From Pseudomonas promysalinigenes (GTDB taxonomy: Bacteria; Pseudomonadota; Gammaproteobacteria; Pseudomonadales; Pseudomonadaceae), in assembly GCF_014269025.2 (NCBI RefSeq), contig NZ_CP077094.1, positions 4,216,001-4,280,000 of the forward strand: a stretch of DNA of 64,000 bases, given 5' to 3'. Shown piece by piece: positions 1 to 8,960 of the stretch (within the stretch, counting starts at the first letter, position 1; every line of letters begins with the position of its first letter). The position numbers and the translations under genes are program-made. The notes under the pieces were generated by a model. The model made no database searches, was not told the origin of the DNA, and saw only the letters and a list, made by a program, of their open reading frames with translations.

Positions 1-1
1 C

Positions 2-94
2 GAAGCCCACCTGATGGACGCCTGCCTGTCGTCGCCAGCCGGCGCCCACGTCACGCTGGGGGTCAAGCCAGAGTCGTCAACGCCTCACGGCTGA
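2..94 (+). CDS. Possible 3' end of a gene entering from the left edge
   Basis: Frame 2 is open from the window edge to a TGA at 92-94 and would encode about 30 C-terminal residues. It overlaps the end of the minus-strand reductase by 32 bases in a convergent arrangement. No domain can be recognised in so short a tail, and an open frame of this length is common in GC-rich DNA, so this may be nothing. Confidence 0.2.
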   Translation, partial: EAHLMDACLSSPAGAHVTLGVKPESSTPHG

Positions 95-1166
95 AGGGCA
101 GCACATCCGCTTCACGCCCTTCTCGCACCTTGAGGGCCCACTCGGCATCCACCAGCAAGGCACGCCCGACCGCAACCAAGTCGAACTCCTCATCGCCCAG
201 CCGCCGCAGCAGGCCCTCAAGGCTGGCAGGTTTGGCCACTTTATCGGTGTCGACCATGAACTGCAGGAACTCGCCATCGAGCCCCACGCTACCGACGGTG
301 ATGGTTGGTTTGCCGGTCAGGGCACGTGTCCACCCGGCCAGGTTCAGCTCGCTGCCTTCGAACTCAGGCTCCCAAAAGCGTCGGGTCGAGCAGTGGAAGA
401 TATCCACACCCGCCGCCGACAGCGGCTCGAGAAACGCAGCGAGGGCTTGAGGCGTATCCACCAGGCGAGCACTGTAGTCTTGCTGCTTCCACTGCGAGAA
501 ACGGAAGATGATCGGGAAATCTGGCCCGACGGCCGCACGCACGGCCTGAATCAGTTCTATGGCAAAACGCGAGCGGCCAGCCAGGTCGCCACCATAGGCG
601 TCGGTGCGACGGTTGCTGACCTCCCAGAAGAACTGGTCGATCAGATAGCCGTGGGCACCATGAATCTCGACGCCATCCATCCCAATGGCTTTGGCATTGC
701 GCGCCGCTTGGGCGAAAGCGTCGATCACTTCGCGAATATCAGCTTCGCTCATACCCTGCACCAGCACCTGGCCGTCTTTGGTTTTCTCGCTGGGCCCGTA
801 ACCGGGCACACTGGCATCCGGCTCGCATCCCAGGCGCCGAACCATGCCCACATGCCATAACTGCGGCACTATACGGCCACCTTCGGCATGCACGGCATCG
901 ACCACCTGCTGCCAGCCGGCCAGGGCATCTTCACCATGAAAGCGCGGCACATTCGGGTAGCCGTTGGCTGCCTTGTGGTCCACCGTGGTGCCTTCTGTGA
1001 TGATCAGGCCAACGTTCGCGGCAGCGCGGCGCCGGTAGTACTCGACCACGCCTGCATGTGGTACTCCACCAGGGCAAAACGTACGGGTCATCGGCGCCAT
1101 GACGACACGAGTCGGCAGCTCGAGTGCGCCAAGGGTGAAGGGCTGGAACAAAGGATTGCTGGACAT
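63..1166 (-). CDS. NADH:flavin oxidoreductase, Old Yellow Enzyme family
   Basis: A 367-residue single-domain FMN TIM barrel, the normal length for the family. It probably reduces activated C=C bonds of enones, quinone-like compounds or xenobiotics with NAD(P)H. The N-terminal LPTRVVMAPMTR is the classic beta-1 FMN segment. WHVG around residue 105 and GVEIHGAHGYLIDQFF around 165-180 (the HGAHGYL active-site and FMN motif) follow. VAVGRALLVDAEWALKV near the C-terminus is the phosphate-binding strand and helix. The ATG at 1164-1166 gives the canonical N-terminus. The physiological substrate cannot be told from sequence, and no operon partner is evident. Confidence 0.93.
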   Translation of the reverse strand: MSSNPLFQPFTLGALELPTRVVMAPMTRTFCPGGVPHAGVVEYYRRRAAANVGLIITEGTTVDHKAANGYPNVPRFHGEDALAGWQQVVDAVHAEGGRIVPQLWHVGMVRRLGCEPDASVPGYGPSEKTKDGQVLVQGMSEADIREVIDAFAQAARNAKAIGMDGVEIHGAHGYLIDQFFWEVSNRRTDAYGGDLAGRSRFAIELIQAVRAAVGPDFPIIFRFSQWKQQDYSARLVDTPQALAAFLEPLSAAGVDIFHCSTRRFWEPEFEGSELNLAGWTRALTGKPTITVGSVGLDGEFLQFMVDTDKVAKPASLEGLLRRLGDEEFDLVAVGRALLVDAEWALKVREGREADVLPFSREALTTLA

Positions 1167-1307
1167 GGGGGCGCTTGCGTCTGTGTGAGGAACTACACCA
1201 GAGGTTATGGGCCCCGCACAGCCTGGCCAAGCATCATTGATCGGAGTGATTCGCCGGTATCGAGGGCACGAGCGTGCAAGCTGAATCAGCCGCGAACTCG
1301 AATGCAG

Positions 1308-1790
1308 TCAGCCCAGGGCCTTTTCGATAGCCTGGACCACGCAAGGGTCATCCGGGGCAGTGCGTGGAGCGAAGCGCGCCAGCACCCGGCCATCTTTACC
1401 CACCAGGAACTTTTCGAAATTCCAGCTGATATCCCCAGGGAATTCAGCACCCTCGCCTGCCAGTAGGCGATACAACGAATGACGCTGCGGCCCATTGACC
1501 TCGAGTTTGGCAGCCAGCGGGAAACTCACGCCATAGTTCAGGCTGCAGAACTCCAGAATCTCCTTGTCGCTGCCAGGCTCCTGCCCGGCGAACTGGTTGC
1601 ACGGCAAACCCAGCACGTTGAAACCTTTGCCTTTGAATTGCTGCTGGAGCTTTTCCAGCGAGGCGTATTGCGGCGTCAAACCACATTTGGAGGCCACATT
1701 GACCACCAGCACGACCTGGCCTTTGAACGGTGCCAGGGGCAGGTCCTCGCCGGTCAGCGCTTTCAACGTCAGGTCGTGAAATGCACTCAT
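1308..1790 (-). CDS. Glutathione peroxidase family (thiol peroxidase)
   Basis: A 160-residue thioredoxin-fold peroxidase reducing H2O2 or organic hydroperoxides, in bacteria usually at the expense of thioredoxin. The peroxidatic Cys36 lies in NVASKCGLTPQY (selenocysteine in animal enzymes). The second motif LPCNQFAGQEPG supplies a Gln and a likely resolving Cys, and ISWNFEKFLV supplies the Trp-Asn of the catalytic tetrad. A TTG two codons upstream is in frame. I chose ATG at 1788-1790 because an AGGGG Shine-Dalgarno sits 7 bases before it. It lies about 145 bases downstream of slyD on the same strand and probably has its own promoter. Confidence 0.93.
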   Translation of the reverse strand: MSAFHDLTLKALTGEDLPLAPFKGQVVLVVNVASKCGLTPQYASLEKLQQQFKGKGFNVLGLPCNQFAGQEPGSDKEILEFCSLNYGVSFPLAAKLEVNGPQRHSLYRLLAGEGAEFPGDISWNFEKFLVGKDGRVLARFAPRTAPDDPCVVQAIEKALG

Positions 1791-1935
1791 GATCAATCCC
1801 CTCTGAGGTTGCAGGTTGCCGCTGGGGGCGAATTGCGCCCACTAAAAAGGCGCTCTTGCAAGCCGCGCACCTTCCGTTTGGAAGCATGCCGGCTCGTCCG
1901 AGCGCCTGGCGACTTTCTGAGCTTAGCGCAGAAAA

Positions 1936-2421
1936 TCAGTGGTGATGGCCACCTTCACCGTGGATGTGGCGGTGAGCGATTTCTTCATCGCTGGCGTCAC
2001 GCACGTCGACGACCTTGACCTTGAAGTTCAGACGCTGGCCAGCCAGTGGATGGTTGCCGTCGACAGTAATGTCGTCGCCGTCGATATCGCGGATGGTGAC
2101 GATCTGCATCTGGCCATCGGGCGCCGAAGCGTGGAACTGCATGCCCACTTCCAGCTGGTCGACGCCTTCGAACAGGCTGCGGTTCAGGGTGCTGACCAGC
2201 TCGGCCAGGTATTCGCCGTAGGCGTCTTCTGGCTCGATGGCAACTTCCAGCTCGTCACCGGCTTGCTTGCCTTCCAGGGCCTTCTCCAGGCCAGGGATGA
2301 TATTGGCGGCACCGTGCAGGTAAACCAGCGGCGCGCCACCGGCGGAGCTGTCGATGGTCTCCCCGGCGTCGTTGGTCAGGGTATAGTCGATGGAGACTGC
2401 CTTGTTGGCGGCGATCAGCAT
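1936..2421 (-). CDS. FKBP-type peptidyl-prolyl cis-trans isomerase, SlyD-like
   Basis: A 161-residue cytoplasmic PPIase and chaperone. The FKBP domain is split by an inserted-flap region as in SlyD: the segment with VYLHGAANIIPGLEKALEGK is the FKBP core, EPEDAYGEY opens the flap, and NHPLAGQRLNFKVKV closes the domain. The tail is His-rich (HRHIHGEGGHHH), a short version of the metal-binding tail that delivers Ni/Zn in enterobacterial SlyD. The start ATG overlaps the proposed start of the divergent DUF3565 gene. The longer upstream frame on this strand is antisense to that gene and was not used. Confidence 0.92.
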   Translation of the reverse strand: MLIAANKAVSIDYTLTNDAGETIDSSAGGAPLVYLHGAANIIPGLEKALEGKQAGDELEVAIEPEDAYGEYLAELVSTLNRSLFEGVDQLEVGMQFHASAPDGQMQIVTIRDIDGDDITVDGNHPLAGQRLNFKVKVVDVRDASDEEIAHRHIHGEGGHHH

Positions 2422-2722
2422 GGGGCAAGACCTTTTGCAAAAGAATGTAGAGCGCACAAGTGTAACCAAGGCATCGCTCGATTGCGACCGCAGTGCGGGC
2501 GAGCACTGCCCCATCAGTCGGATCACCGGCTGGCACGAGGACCAAGAAGGCCACTGGGTGGTTGAGTTGTCCTGCGGCCACACCCAGCACCTGCGCCACC
2601 AGCCACCCTGGCAATCCAGGCCATGGGTGCTCGATGCCGAGCAGCGCGCGCGGCACATCGGCCAGGCGTTCGCCTGTGGCTGGTGCGCACAAGGGCCCGA
2701 TAGCGCTACCCTTGGCCGTTGA
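2420..2722 (+). CDS. DUF3565 domain protein
   Basis: About 100 residues. The last 60 form the DUF3565 domain: SRITGWHEDQEGHW, VELSCGHTQHLRHQPPWQ, RPWVLDAEQR and a terminal FACGWC. The paired CGH and CGWC motifs with several His residues suggest a small metal-binding fold, but no function is known to me. The start is uncertain. ATG at 2420 overlaps the divergent slyD start codon and has no good ribosome site. TTG at 2435 is the only other common start before the domain. The first 35 or so residues look unconserved. It ends 31 bases before pta and may be cotranscribed with it. Confidence 0.75.
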   Translation: MGQDLLQKNVERTSVTKASLDCDRSAGEHCPISRITGWHEDQEGHWVVELSCGHTQHLRHQPPWQSRPWVLDAEQRARHIGQAFACGWCAQGPDSATLGR

Positions 2723-2753
2723 TTCCTTGCACCGCTTATTTCGAGAAGCACGC

Positions 2754-4841
2754 ATGCAGACATTTTTCATTGCGCCGACCGACTTTGGGGTCGGCCTGAC
2801 CTCCATCAGCCTGGGCCTGATCCGCACCCTTGAGCGTGCTGGGCTCAAGGTTGGTTTTTTCAAGCCGATCGCTCAGCCTCACCCTGGCGATACTGGCCCG
2901 GAACGTTCCACCGAACTGGTGGCTCGCACCCACGGCATCAAGCCGCCGGTGCCACTGAGCCTGGCCCATGTCGAGCGCATGCTCGGCGATGGCCAGCTGG
3001 ACGAGCTGCTCGAAGAGATCATCCGCCTTTACCAGCAAGCCTGCGTCGGCAATGACGTGGTGGTGGTCGAAGGGATGGTGCCGACCCGCCACGCCAGCTA
3101 TGCCGCACGGGTCAACCTGCACCTGGCCAAAAGCCTGGACGCCGAGGTGATTCTGGTTTCCGCCCCGGAAAACGAAGTGCTCAGCGAGCTGTCCGGGCGG
3201 GTGGAATTGCAGGCTCAGCTGTTCGGTGGGCCGCGTGACCCCAAAGTGCTGGGGGTGATCCTCAACAAGGTACGCACCGACGAAAGCATGGCCGACTTTG
3301 CTACGCGCCTTCGCGAGCACTCGCCGCTGCTGCGCGGCAACGACTTCCGCCTACTGGGCTGCATCCCCTACCAGAGCGAGCTGAACGCCCCGCGTACCCG
3401 CGACGTGGCCGAGCTGCTGGGTGCCCAGGTGCTCAATGCCGGCGACTACGAACAGCGGCGGATGAACAAGATCATCATCTGTGCCCGCACCGTGGCCAAT
3501 ACCGTGCCGCTGCTGACCCCGGGCACCTTGGTGGTAACCCCCGGCGATCGCGACGACATCATCCTCGCGGTGAGCCTTGCTGCCATCAACGGTGTGCCGT
3601 TGGCCGGCCTGCTGCTGACCAGCGACAGCAAGCCCGATGCACGCATCCTTGGCCTGTGCCGAGGCGCCTTGCAGGCGGGCCTGCCGATCCTGTCGGTGAG
3701 CACCGGCTCGTACGACACCGCCAACCTGCTCAACTCGCTGAACCGTGAAATCCCGGTGGATGACCGTGACCGGGCCGAATTCATCACCGACTTCGTCGCC
3801 AGCCACCTTGACGCCGCCTGGCTGCACCAGCGCTGTGGCACGCCAAGGGAGCTGCGCCTATCGCCAGCGGTATTTCGCTATCAGTTGATCCAGCGTGCGC
3901 AACAGGCCAATAAGCGCATCGTGTTGCCCGAAGGCGCAGAACCGCTGCTGGTTCAGGCGGCAGCCATCTGCCAGGCGCGCGGCATCGCCCGTTGCGTGCT
4001 GCTGGCCAAGCCCGAGGCGGTCGAAGCCGTGGCTCGTGCGCAAGGCATTACCTTGCCGCCGGACCTGGAAATACTCGACCCCGAGCTGATTCGCGGGCGC
4101 TATGTAGAACCGATGGTGAGCCTGCGCAAGAGCAAGAACCTCAACGCACCCATGGCTGAGCAACAGCTGGAAGACCCGGTGGTGATCGGCACCATGATGC
4201 TGGCCCTGGACGAGGTCGATGGCCTGGTCTCGGGCCTGGTGCACTCAACTGCCAACACTATTCGCCCGGCCCTGCAATTGATCAAGACCGCCCCCGGCAC
4301 CAGCCTGGTGTCGTCGGTGTTCTTCATGCTGTTTCCGGAGCAGGTGTTGGTATACGGCGATTGCGTGATGAACCCCCACCCCAGCGCTAGCGAGCTGGCG
4401 GAAATCGCCCGGCAGAGCGCCGAATCGGCGCAGGCATTCGGCATCGCGCCACGGGTAGCGATGATCAGCTATTCGAGCGATTCGGCCAGTGACGAGGAAG
4501 TCGAAAAAGTGCGCGAAGCCACGCGCCTGGCGCAGGCCGCAGAACCAGGGCTGACGATTGACGGGCCGCTGCAGTACGACGCTGCTGCCAACCCGCAGGT
4601 CGCTCTGCAACTGGCTCCGAACAGCCTGGTAGCGGGCCGTGCGACGGTGTTCGTATTCCCTGACCTCAATACCGGCAATACCACCCACAAGGCGGTGCAG
4701 CGCAGCACCGATGGGGTCAGCTTGGGGCCGATGCTACAAGGGCTGCGCAAACCGGTGAATGACCTGCCACGTGGTGCGCAGGTGGATGATATCGTTCACA
4801 CCATCGCGCTTACTGCCATACAGGCCAGCGTCAGCCGCTGA
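2754..4841 (+). CDS. pta: Phosphate acetyltransferase
   Basis: A 695-residue class II Pta converting acetyl-CoA and Pi to acetyl phosphate and CoA. Order of domains: N-terminal P-loop-NTPase-like domain (FIAPTDFGVGLTSISLGLIR, a degenerate P-loop), a central DRTGG regulatory domain around residues 215-330, and the C-terminal PTA_PTB catalytic domain from about 370 (RIVLPEGAEPLLVQAA, LVSGLVHSTANTIRPALQ, MISYSSDSASDEEVEKVREA, DGPLQYDAA). A frame open further upstream overlaps the DUF3565 gene. MQTFFIAPTD is the family N-terminus, so ATG at 2754 was chosen. No ackA is adjacent, unlike P. aeruginosa as I recall it. Confidence 0.97.
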   Translation: MQTFFIAPTDFGVGLTSISLGLIRTLERAGLKVGFFKPIAQPHPGDTGPERSTELVARTHGIKPPVPLSLAHVERMLGDGQLDELLEEIIRLYQQACVGNDVVVVEGMVPTRHASYAARVNLHLAKSLDAEVILVSAPENEVLSELSGRVELQAQLFGGPRDPKVLGVILNKVRTDESMADFATRLREHSPLLRGNDFRLLGCIPYQSELNAPRTRDVAELLGAQVLNAGDYEQRRMNKIIICARTVANTVPLLTPGTLVVTPGDRDDIILAVSLAAINGVPLAGLLLTSDSKPDARILGLCRGALQAGLPILSVSTGSYDTANLLNSLNREIPVDDRDRAEFITDFVASHLDAAWLHQRCGTPRELRLSPAVFRYQLIQRAQQANKRIVLPEGAEPLLVQAAAICQARGIARCVLLAKPEAVEAVARAQGITLPPDLEILDPELIRGRYVEPMVSLRKSKNLNAPMAEQQLEDPVVIGTMMLALDEVDGLVSGLVHSTANTIRPALQLIKTAPGTSLVSSVFFMLFPEQVLVYGDCVMNPHPSASELAEIARQSAESAQAFGIAPRVAMISYSSDSASDEEVEKVREATRLAQAAEPGLTIDGPLQYDAAANPQVALQLAPNSLVAGRATVFVFPDLNTGNTTHKAVQRSTDGVSLGPMLQGLRKPVNDLPRGAQVDDIVHTIALTAIQASVSR

Positions 4842-4872
4842 AACGAAAACGACCTGCAGCCAGTCAGTGAAG

Positions 4873-4901
4873 CCTATCGGGCTGCGTTGCAGCCCAATAG
4901 G
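4873..4901. terminator. Hairpin between convergent pta and ompA-like gene
   Basis: A 13-base stem (4873-4885 with 4889-4901, one G-U pair) around a 3-base loop sits midway between two converging genes. No strong T tract follows on either strand, so the call rests on position and stem quality. Confidence 0.55.
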
Positions 4902-4941
4902 CGCGCTCGAAAAATTGACTACTGTGCCCGCAAGAGACGTT

Positions 4942-5667
4942 TCAAGGGTACTGCTGAACCTGGCCCTGCTGCTGGTCGTATTGCTGACCTGGGATCGGCT
5001 TCAGGTTGACCTCGACACGGCGGTTCTGGGCGCGGCCATTGGCGTCGGCATTGCTGGCGATCGGCTGGTCGGGGCCCATGCCGCGTACGGTCACGCGCGA
5101 AGCATCAACGCCCTGAGAAGTCAGGTAGGTACTGACGGCCTGCGCACGACGCTGGGACAGGTCCATGTTGTGCTGACGGCTGCCGGTGCTGTCAGTGAAG
5201 CCGACCACTTCGATGGTGTTCTGGTTGAACGACTTGAACGAATTCGCGAGGTTGTTCAGTGGGCTGTAGAAGCTTGGGGAAATGTTCGCCGAATCGGTGG
5301 CGAAGGTGATGTTGCCCGGCATGATCAGCTTGATCTGATCGCCCTGGCGCTGCACTTCGACGCCCGTGTTAGCCATTTTCGCGCGCAGCTCGGCTTCCTG
5401 CTTGTCGGCGTAGTAGCCGTAACCGGCGGCGGCGGCACCGACTGCTGCAGCGCCGATCAGGGCGCCTTTGCCACGGTGGTTGTGGTCGATGGCGGCACCG
5501 GCAACGGCCCCAGCCAGCGCACCAAGGCCGCCATATTTGGCAGTCTTGCTCATTCCCGCCGACCCGCCTTGAGCCTGGCCTTGATTGTCATAAGGGTTCT
5601 GCCCGGCGCAGCCGGTCATCAAGGCTGCAGCGGTTGCGACGATAATCAGGCGACGCATGGTGAACAT
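4942..5667 (-). CDS. OmpA family lipoprotein with glycine-zipper segment
   Basis: A 241-residue envelope protein. The signal peptide ends in a lipobox (ALMTGC, Cys20), predicting outer-membrane lipidation. A Gly/Ala-rich glycine-zipper region follows (GGLGALAGAVAGAAI and GALIGAAAVGAAAAGYGYYA, about 45-85). Then comes an OmpA peptidoglycan-binding domain (about 115-220) with VVGFTDSTGS and NRRVEVNL, plus a Gln-rich tail. It probably links the outer membrane to the cell wall. The start ATG at 5665-5667 has AGGAG 7 bases upstream. The next in-frame ATG, three codons later, is too far from it. Confidence 0.93.
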   Translation of the reverse strand: MFTMRRLIIVATAAALMTGCAGQNPYDNQGQAQGGSAGMSKTAKYGGLGALAGAVAGAAIDHNHRGKGALIGAAAVGAAAAGYGYYADKQEAELRAKMANTGVEVQRQGDQIKLIMPGNITFATDSANISPSFYSPLNNLANSFKSFNQNTIEVVGFTDSTGSRQHNMDLSQRRAQAVSTYLTSQGVDASRVTVRGMGPDQPIASNADANGRAQNRRVEVNLKPIPGQQYDQQQGQVQQYP

Positions 5668-5773
5668 GGGCAAGCTCCTACAAAAAATTCGTATGTGCGG
5701 CAGATCAGAGTTGGATCTATGCCAGCCTTGGATTGCCGGAACAAGCAAAAATTCCATGAAAGGCTTTTCATGC

Positions 5774-6418
5774 TCAGGCGCGAACGAACGGGTTTTCGCG
5801 CATCTCGTCGCCAAGGCGGGTATCCGGGCCGTGGCCAGTCACCACAGTGGCCTCTTCATCCAGACGGTAGAGTCGCTCCTTGATCGACCGCACAATCGCT
5901 CGCTGGTCACCACCCCACAAATCGGTACGGCCGATACCCCGGCGGAACAAGGTATCGCCGGCGATCAGCAACTGGGCATCGGCGAACCAGAAACTCATCG
6001 AACCCGGGGTGTGCCCCGGGGTATGCAAGGCCACGCCACAACCACAGGCAAGCTCTTCGTCGTCCTCGATCCAGCGGTCTGGCGATGGCACCGGGGTGTA
6101 GGGCACACCGAACATCTGGCATTGCATCTCAAGGTTGTCCCACAGCGGCTGGTCCTGCTTGTGCAGGTGCAAGGTGGCGCCGGTCAGTTCCTTGAGCTTG
6201 CCCGAAGCCAGGAAATGGTCGAAATGCGCATGGGTATGGATGATGCTGACCAGCGTCAGGCCATGGGCTTGCAAGCGTGCGAGAATCTTGTCCGGATCAC
6301 CGCCCGGGTCGACCACGATGGCCTTCTTGGTAAGCGGATCACCGATCAATGTGCAATTGCACTGCAAAGGGCCTACGGGGAAGGTTTCGCGAACAAGTGT
6401 AGTGGGGGCTGTGTTCAT
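5774..6418 (-). CDS. MBL-fold hydrolase, glyoxalase II-like
   Basis: A 214-residue metallo-beta-lactamase-fold hydrolase of the YcbL/glyoxalase II-like type. The metal motif HTHAHFDH lies near residue 61. Further ligands are in LHTPGHTPGSMSFW (His), IAGDTLFRRGIGRTD (bridging Asp) and VTGHGPDT (His), so the dinuclear site is complete. It lacks the C-terminal helical domain of classic GloB, so the substrate may be another thioester. ATG at 6416-6418 is preceded by AGGAG with 6-base spacing. It stands alone between the ompA-like gene and the two-component pair. Confidence 0.9.
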   Translation of the reverse strand: MNTAPTTLVRETFPVGPLQCNCTLIGDPLTKKAIVVDPGGDPDKILARLQAHGLTLVSIIHTHAHFDHFLASGKLKELTGATLHLHKQDQPLWDNLEMQCQMFGVPYTPVPSPDRWIEDDEELACGCGVALHTPGHTPGSMSFWFADAQLLIAGDTLFRRGIGRTDLWGGDQRAIVRSIKERLYRLDEEATVVTGHGPDTRLGDEMRENPFVRA

Positions 6419-6498
6419 AGGGGCTCCTGACGGCTGCCGGAATGTTAGCGCGGGCCGGGCAGGCTGTCTTGGTATGCGGCGCCTGGCAGCGCCTGGCG

Positions 6499-7191
6499 TC
6501 AAGGCAGATACAACCTGAACAACCCGCCCCCGAGCGTCCCTCCGTTGGCAATCTCGATCCGCCCGCGCACACCGCTACGCTCATGCAATGCGGCAATGCG
6601 CGCCGCAAAATACAGCCCCAGCCCCGTACTGCCGCTTTGCGAGTCGATGCCTTGCACGTAATCCTGCTGGCGCTCGATCATCTTGGCCGGGTAGCCTGGG
6701 CCGTCGTCGTTGACGCTGATGACCAGGTGATCGTCCTGCTCGCCGATGCTGATCAACAGCGCATGCCCTGCATAGCGGGTGGCGTTGGTGATGACGTTGG
6801 CGATCACCGAAGCGACCAGTTCGCGGTCGAAGAAGCCCAGTGGGTTATCGGTTTCGACCCGCCAGGTCGCGAGGATATCGTTGTGCTGCAGCACTTGCTG
6901 ATGGGCCGCCAGTTGCGCTTCGATGAAGTCTTCCAGTTCGTGGTAGTCAGGGCACACCGGCAGCTGATTGACCCCTAGCTTGTACAACCCCAGTAACTGC
7001 ACCAGCATGCCGTTGAGGTGGCGGAATTCATGCTCGATCACGCCCTGCTCGGTGCCGCTGCGCCACGCTTCAGGCAGCCGCGCCAGCCATTGGTCATGGG
7101 ACTGAATCAGCGCTGATAGCGAGTTTTTCAGGTCGTGTACGGTGGAGGCGATCACCGTGGAAAAATCCAGCCCCTGGTTATCCTGGCTCAT
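6499..7191 (-). CDS. Minimal histidine kinase (no sensor domain)
   Basis: A 230-residue HisKA/HATPase_c protein without transmembrane or sensor regions. The H-box is TVHDLKNSL with phospho-acceptor His19. The N-box is NVITNATRYA, G1 is DDGPGYP and G2 is TGLGLYFA, so the kinase core looks complete. It must be cytoplasmic and takes its input from a partner. It overlaps the response regulator upstream by 4 bases (ATGA), so translation is probably coupled and the two most likely form a cognate pair. What signal it receives is not visible. Confidence 0.9.
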   Translation of the reverse strand: MSQDNQGLDFSTVIASTVHDLKNSLSALIQSHDQWLARLPEAWRSGTEQGVIEHEFRHLNGMLVQLLGLYKLGVNQLPVCPDYHELEDFIEAQLAAHQQVLQHNDILATWRVETDNPLGFFDRELVASVIANVITNATRYAGHALLISIGEQDDHLVISVNDDGPGYPAKMIERQQDYVQGIDSQSGSTGLGLYFAARIAALHERSGVRGRIEIANGGTLGGGLFRLYLP

Positions 7192-8795
7192 GCGCCGAAG
7201 ACCTTGATGTGCAGTTTGCGGTAGCGGTCATAGCGGCTGTCGGTGCTCGGGATGCCGGCCACTCGGGTCAGGCAGTCGCGGCATTCCTGCATGATCGCCG
7301 GCGGTGTCACCTCGCCCCCGATGCGCAGCAGAGCCTGGGCCGTATTGAGTGCGATGCTGATGTTCTTCGGTTGCAGCGACAGGGCCTTGCGGAACATCTG
7401 CAAGGCTTCGTTGAGCTGCCCCGCCTGGTAACTGCGCACCCCTTGGCGATTGAGGTCGACCGCTTCGGTGACGGCGCCCAGCACGGTCGGGTCATCCGTC
7501 AGCTTGGCGACGTTCTGCATGACCTTCGGGTCATCACCGTAGGTTTCCACGCAGCCTTTGAGGATGCTGCCCCCAGCGGCCTCCTGGCCAAGCGCTTTAA
7601 GTTGTTTGGCCACCGTCAGGGCGGCCTCGACGGAGAAGAACTGGTCCATCTTATCCAGCCGCTGCATGGCTTGCTCGGTGAGCTTGGCGGCCGTCTCAGG
7701 GTCGCCTGCCTGCTGCAGGCTGGCCGCTTTCATCAAGCGGGCACGCACCTGCAGGCCCTGGTCTTCGACATTGTCCTTGGCCACTTCGCTGAGCACGGTG
7801 TTGATCTCCACCCGAGCCCGGGCATCCAGCCCGAAGCCTGCGTTTTTGCTCATCAGCGCCTGAACCAGCCCAAGGTTGCTCTCAGCATCCTTGTAGCGTG
7901 AGCTCTGCCCCTGAGTGACGGCGTGCCGGAAGGCCTTGGAGGCGCTTTCGAAATCTTCGTTGTCCAACGCCAACTTGCCAAGCGCAGCCTGCCGCCGCAC
8001 TGCCAGGGGTGACAAGCGCACTGCTTCTTCGAGCATGGTCTGGGCACGCTTGGTATCACCTTGAGCGACCAGCGCCTCTGCCATGCCATCGTACAACCCA
8101 GGCATGATCGGGAAGGCTTTGAGCGCCTGTTCGTAAACCCCTTGGGCCTGGGCATGCTGCCCACGCTTTTGCATCAGGCTGCCCAGTGCCGAATACACCC
8201 AAGGCTGAGGGCGGCTGCCAAGGATGGTCTTGAGAAACTTCTCCAACTCATCGAAGCGGTTGAGGTCGCGCAGCGCATCGGCGCGGTAGCGCAAGCACAA
8301 TGGCGCAAAACGCGGGTCTTTCTTGCACAGCTCGGCACAAGCGGCCAGCACTTCGGCCGGGCGACCACGGTCCAGGGCCTGCAGGATGGGCTTGAGCAGG
8401 GTCTTGCGCTGGGTCAGCTTTTCCAGGCGCTGGGCAAGGCCTACGCGGTTGAACGGTTTGGTCAGGTAGGCATCGGGCTCATGCTCCAGGGCGCTGAGCA
8501 CGATGGCCTGGCTGCTCTCTGCGGTGACCATGATGAAAACGCATTCATGGCTGATCAGTTTGTCCAGGATCAAGTCTTCCAGAACCTGCTGACCATTTTT
8601 CTTGCCGTCGCCAAGGTGGAAATCTTGGAGAACGTAGTCGTAGCGCTTCTGCCCGCACATGCGCAGGGCCTGCTCACCACTGTCTGCGGTATCCACATCG
8701 CGAACGCCCAGTTCACGCAACATGGAACGGGTCGACGTGCGGAAGTCGGTGTAGTCGTCGACGATCAGAAAGCTTTTTTGCCCGTACTGCAGCAT
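7188..8795 (-). CDS. Response regulator with C-terminal TPR-like repeats
   Basis: A 535-residue protein. The receiver domain (about 1-125) has the acidic pair Asp13-Asp14, phospho-acceptor Asp58 in VLQDFHLGD and the conserved Lys in YLTKPF. The remaining 400 residues are helical TPR-like repeats (for example PWVYSALGSLMQKRGQHAQA, LYDGMAEALVAQGDTKRAQ, NEALQMFRKALSLQPKNISI), with no DNA-binding or enzymatic output domain. The output is therefore presumably protein-protein interaction. The ATG at 8793-8795 starts MLQYGQKSFLIVDD; longer frames give no conserved sequence. It is translationally coupled to the kinase that follows. Confidence 0.9.
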   Translation of the reverse strand: MLQYGQKSFLIVDDYTDFRTSTRSMLRELGVRDVDTADSGEQALRMCGQKRYDYVLQDFHLGDGKKNGQQVLEDLILDKLISHECVFIMVTAESSQAIVLSALEHEPDAYLTKPFNRVGLAQRLEKLTQRKTLLKPILQALDRGRPAEVLAACAELCKKDPRFAPLCLRYRADALRDLNRFDELEKFLKTILGSRPQPWVYSALGSLMQKRGQHAQAQGVYEQALKAFPIMPGLYDGMAEALVAQGDTKRAQTMLEEAVRLSPLAVRRQAALGKLALDNEDFESASKAFRHAVTQGQSSRYKDAESNLGLVQALMSKNAGFGLDARARVEINTVLSEVAKDNVEDQGLQVRARLMKAASLQQAGDPETAAKLTEQAMQRLDKMDQFFSVEAALTVAKQLKALGQEAAGGSILKGCVETYGDDPKVMQNVAKLTDDPTVLGAVTEAVDLNRQGVRSYQAGQLNEALQMFRKALSLQPKNISIALNTAQALLRIGGEVTPPAIMQECRDCLTRVAGIPSTDSRYDRYRKLHIKVFGA

Positions 8796-8960
8796 CAACA
8801 CGACCTGTATTGAGTGGATGGGTGAATGGCGCGGGGCGATGCATACCGCCGAAACCTGTATCGGCAAGCGGGCCGGAAAGATGAGGGCGAGAAATATTGC
8901 GCACCAACAAATAATGGCTTTGCGCCACTATGTTATACAGCCGCATCGCCTGAAGCTACT

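Noticed and set aside
4759..5883. Plus-strand frame of 374 codons over the OmpA-like gene
   Set aside because: It crosses a terminator-like hairpin and opposes a lipoprotein with lipobox and OmpA motifs.
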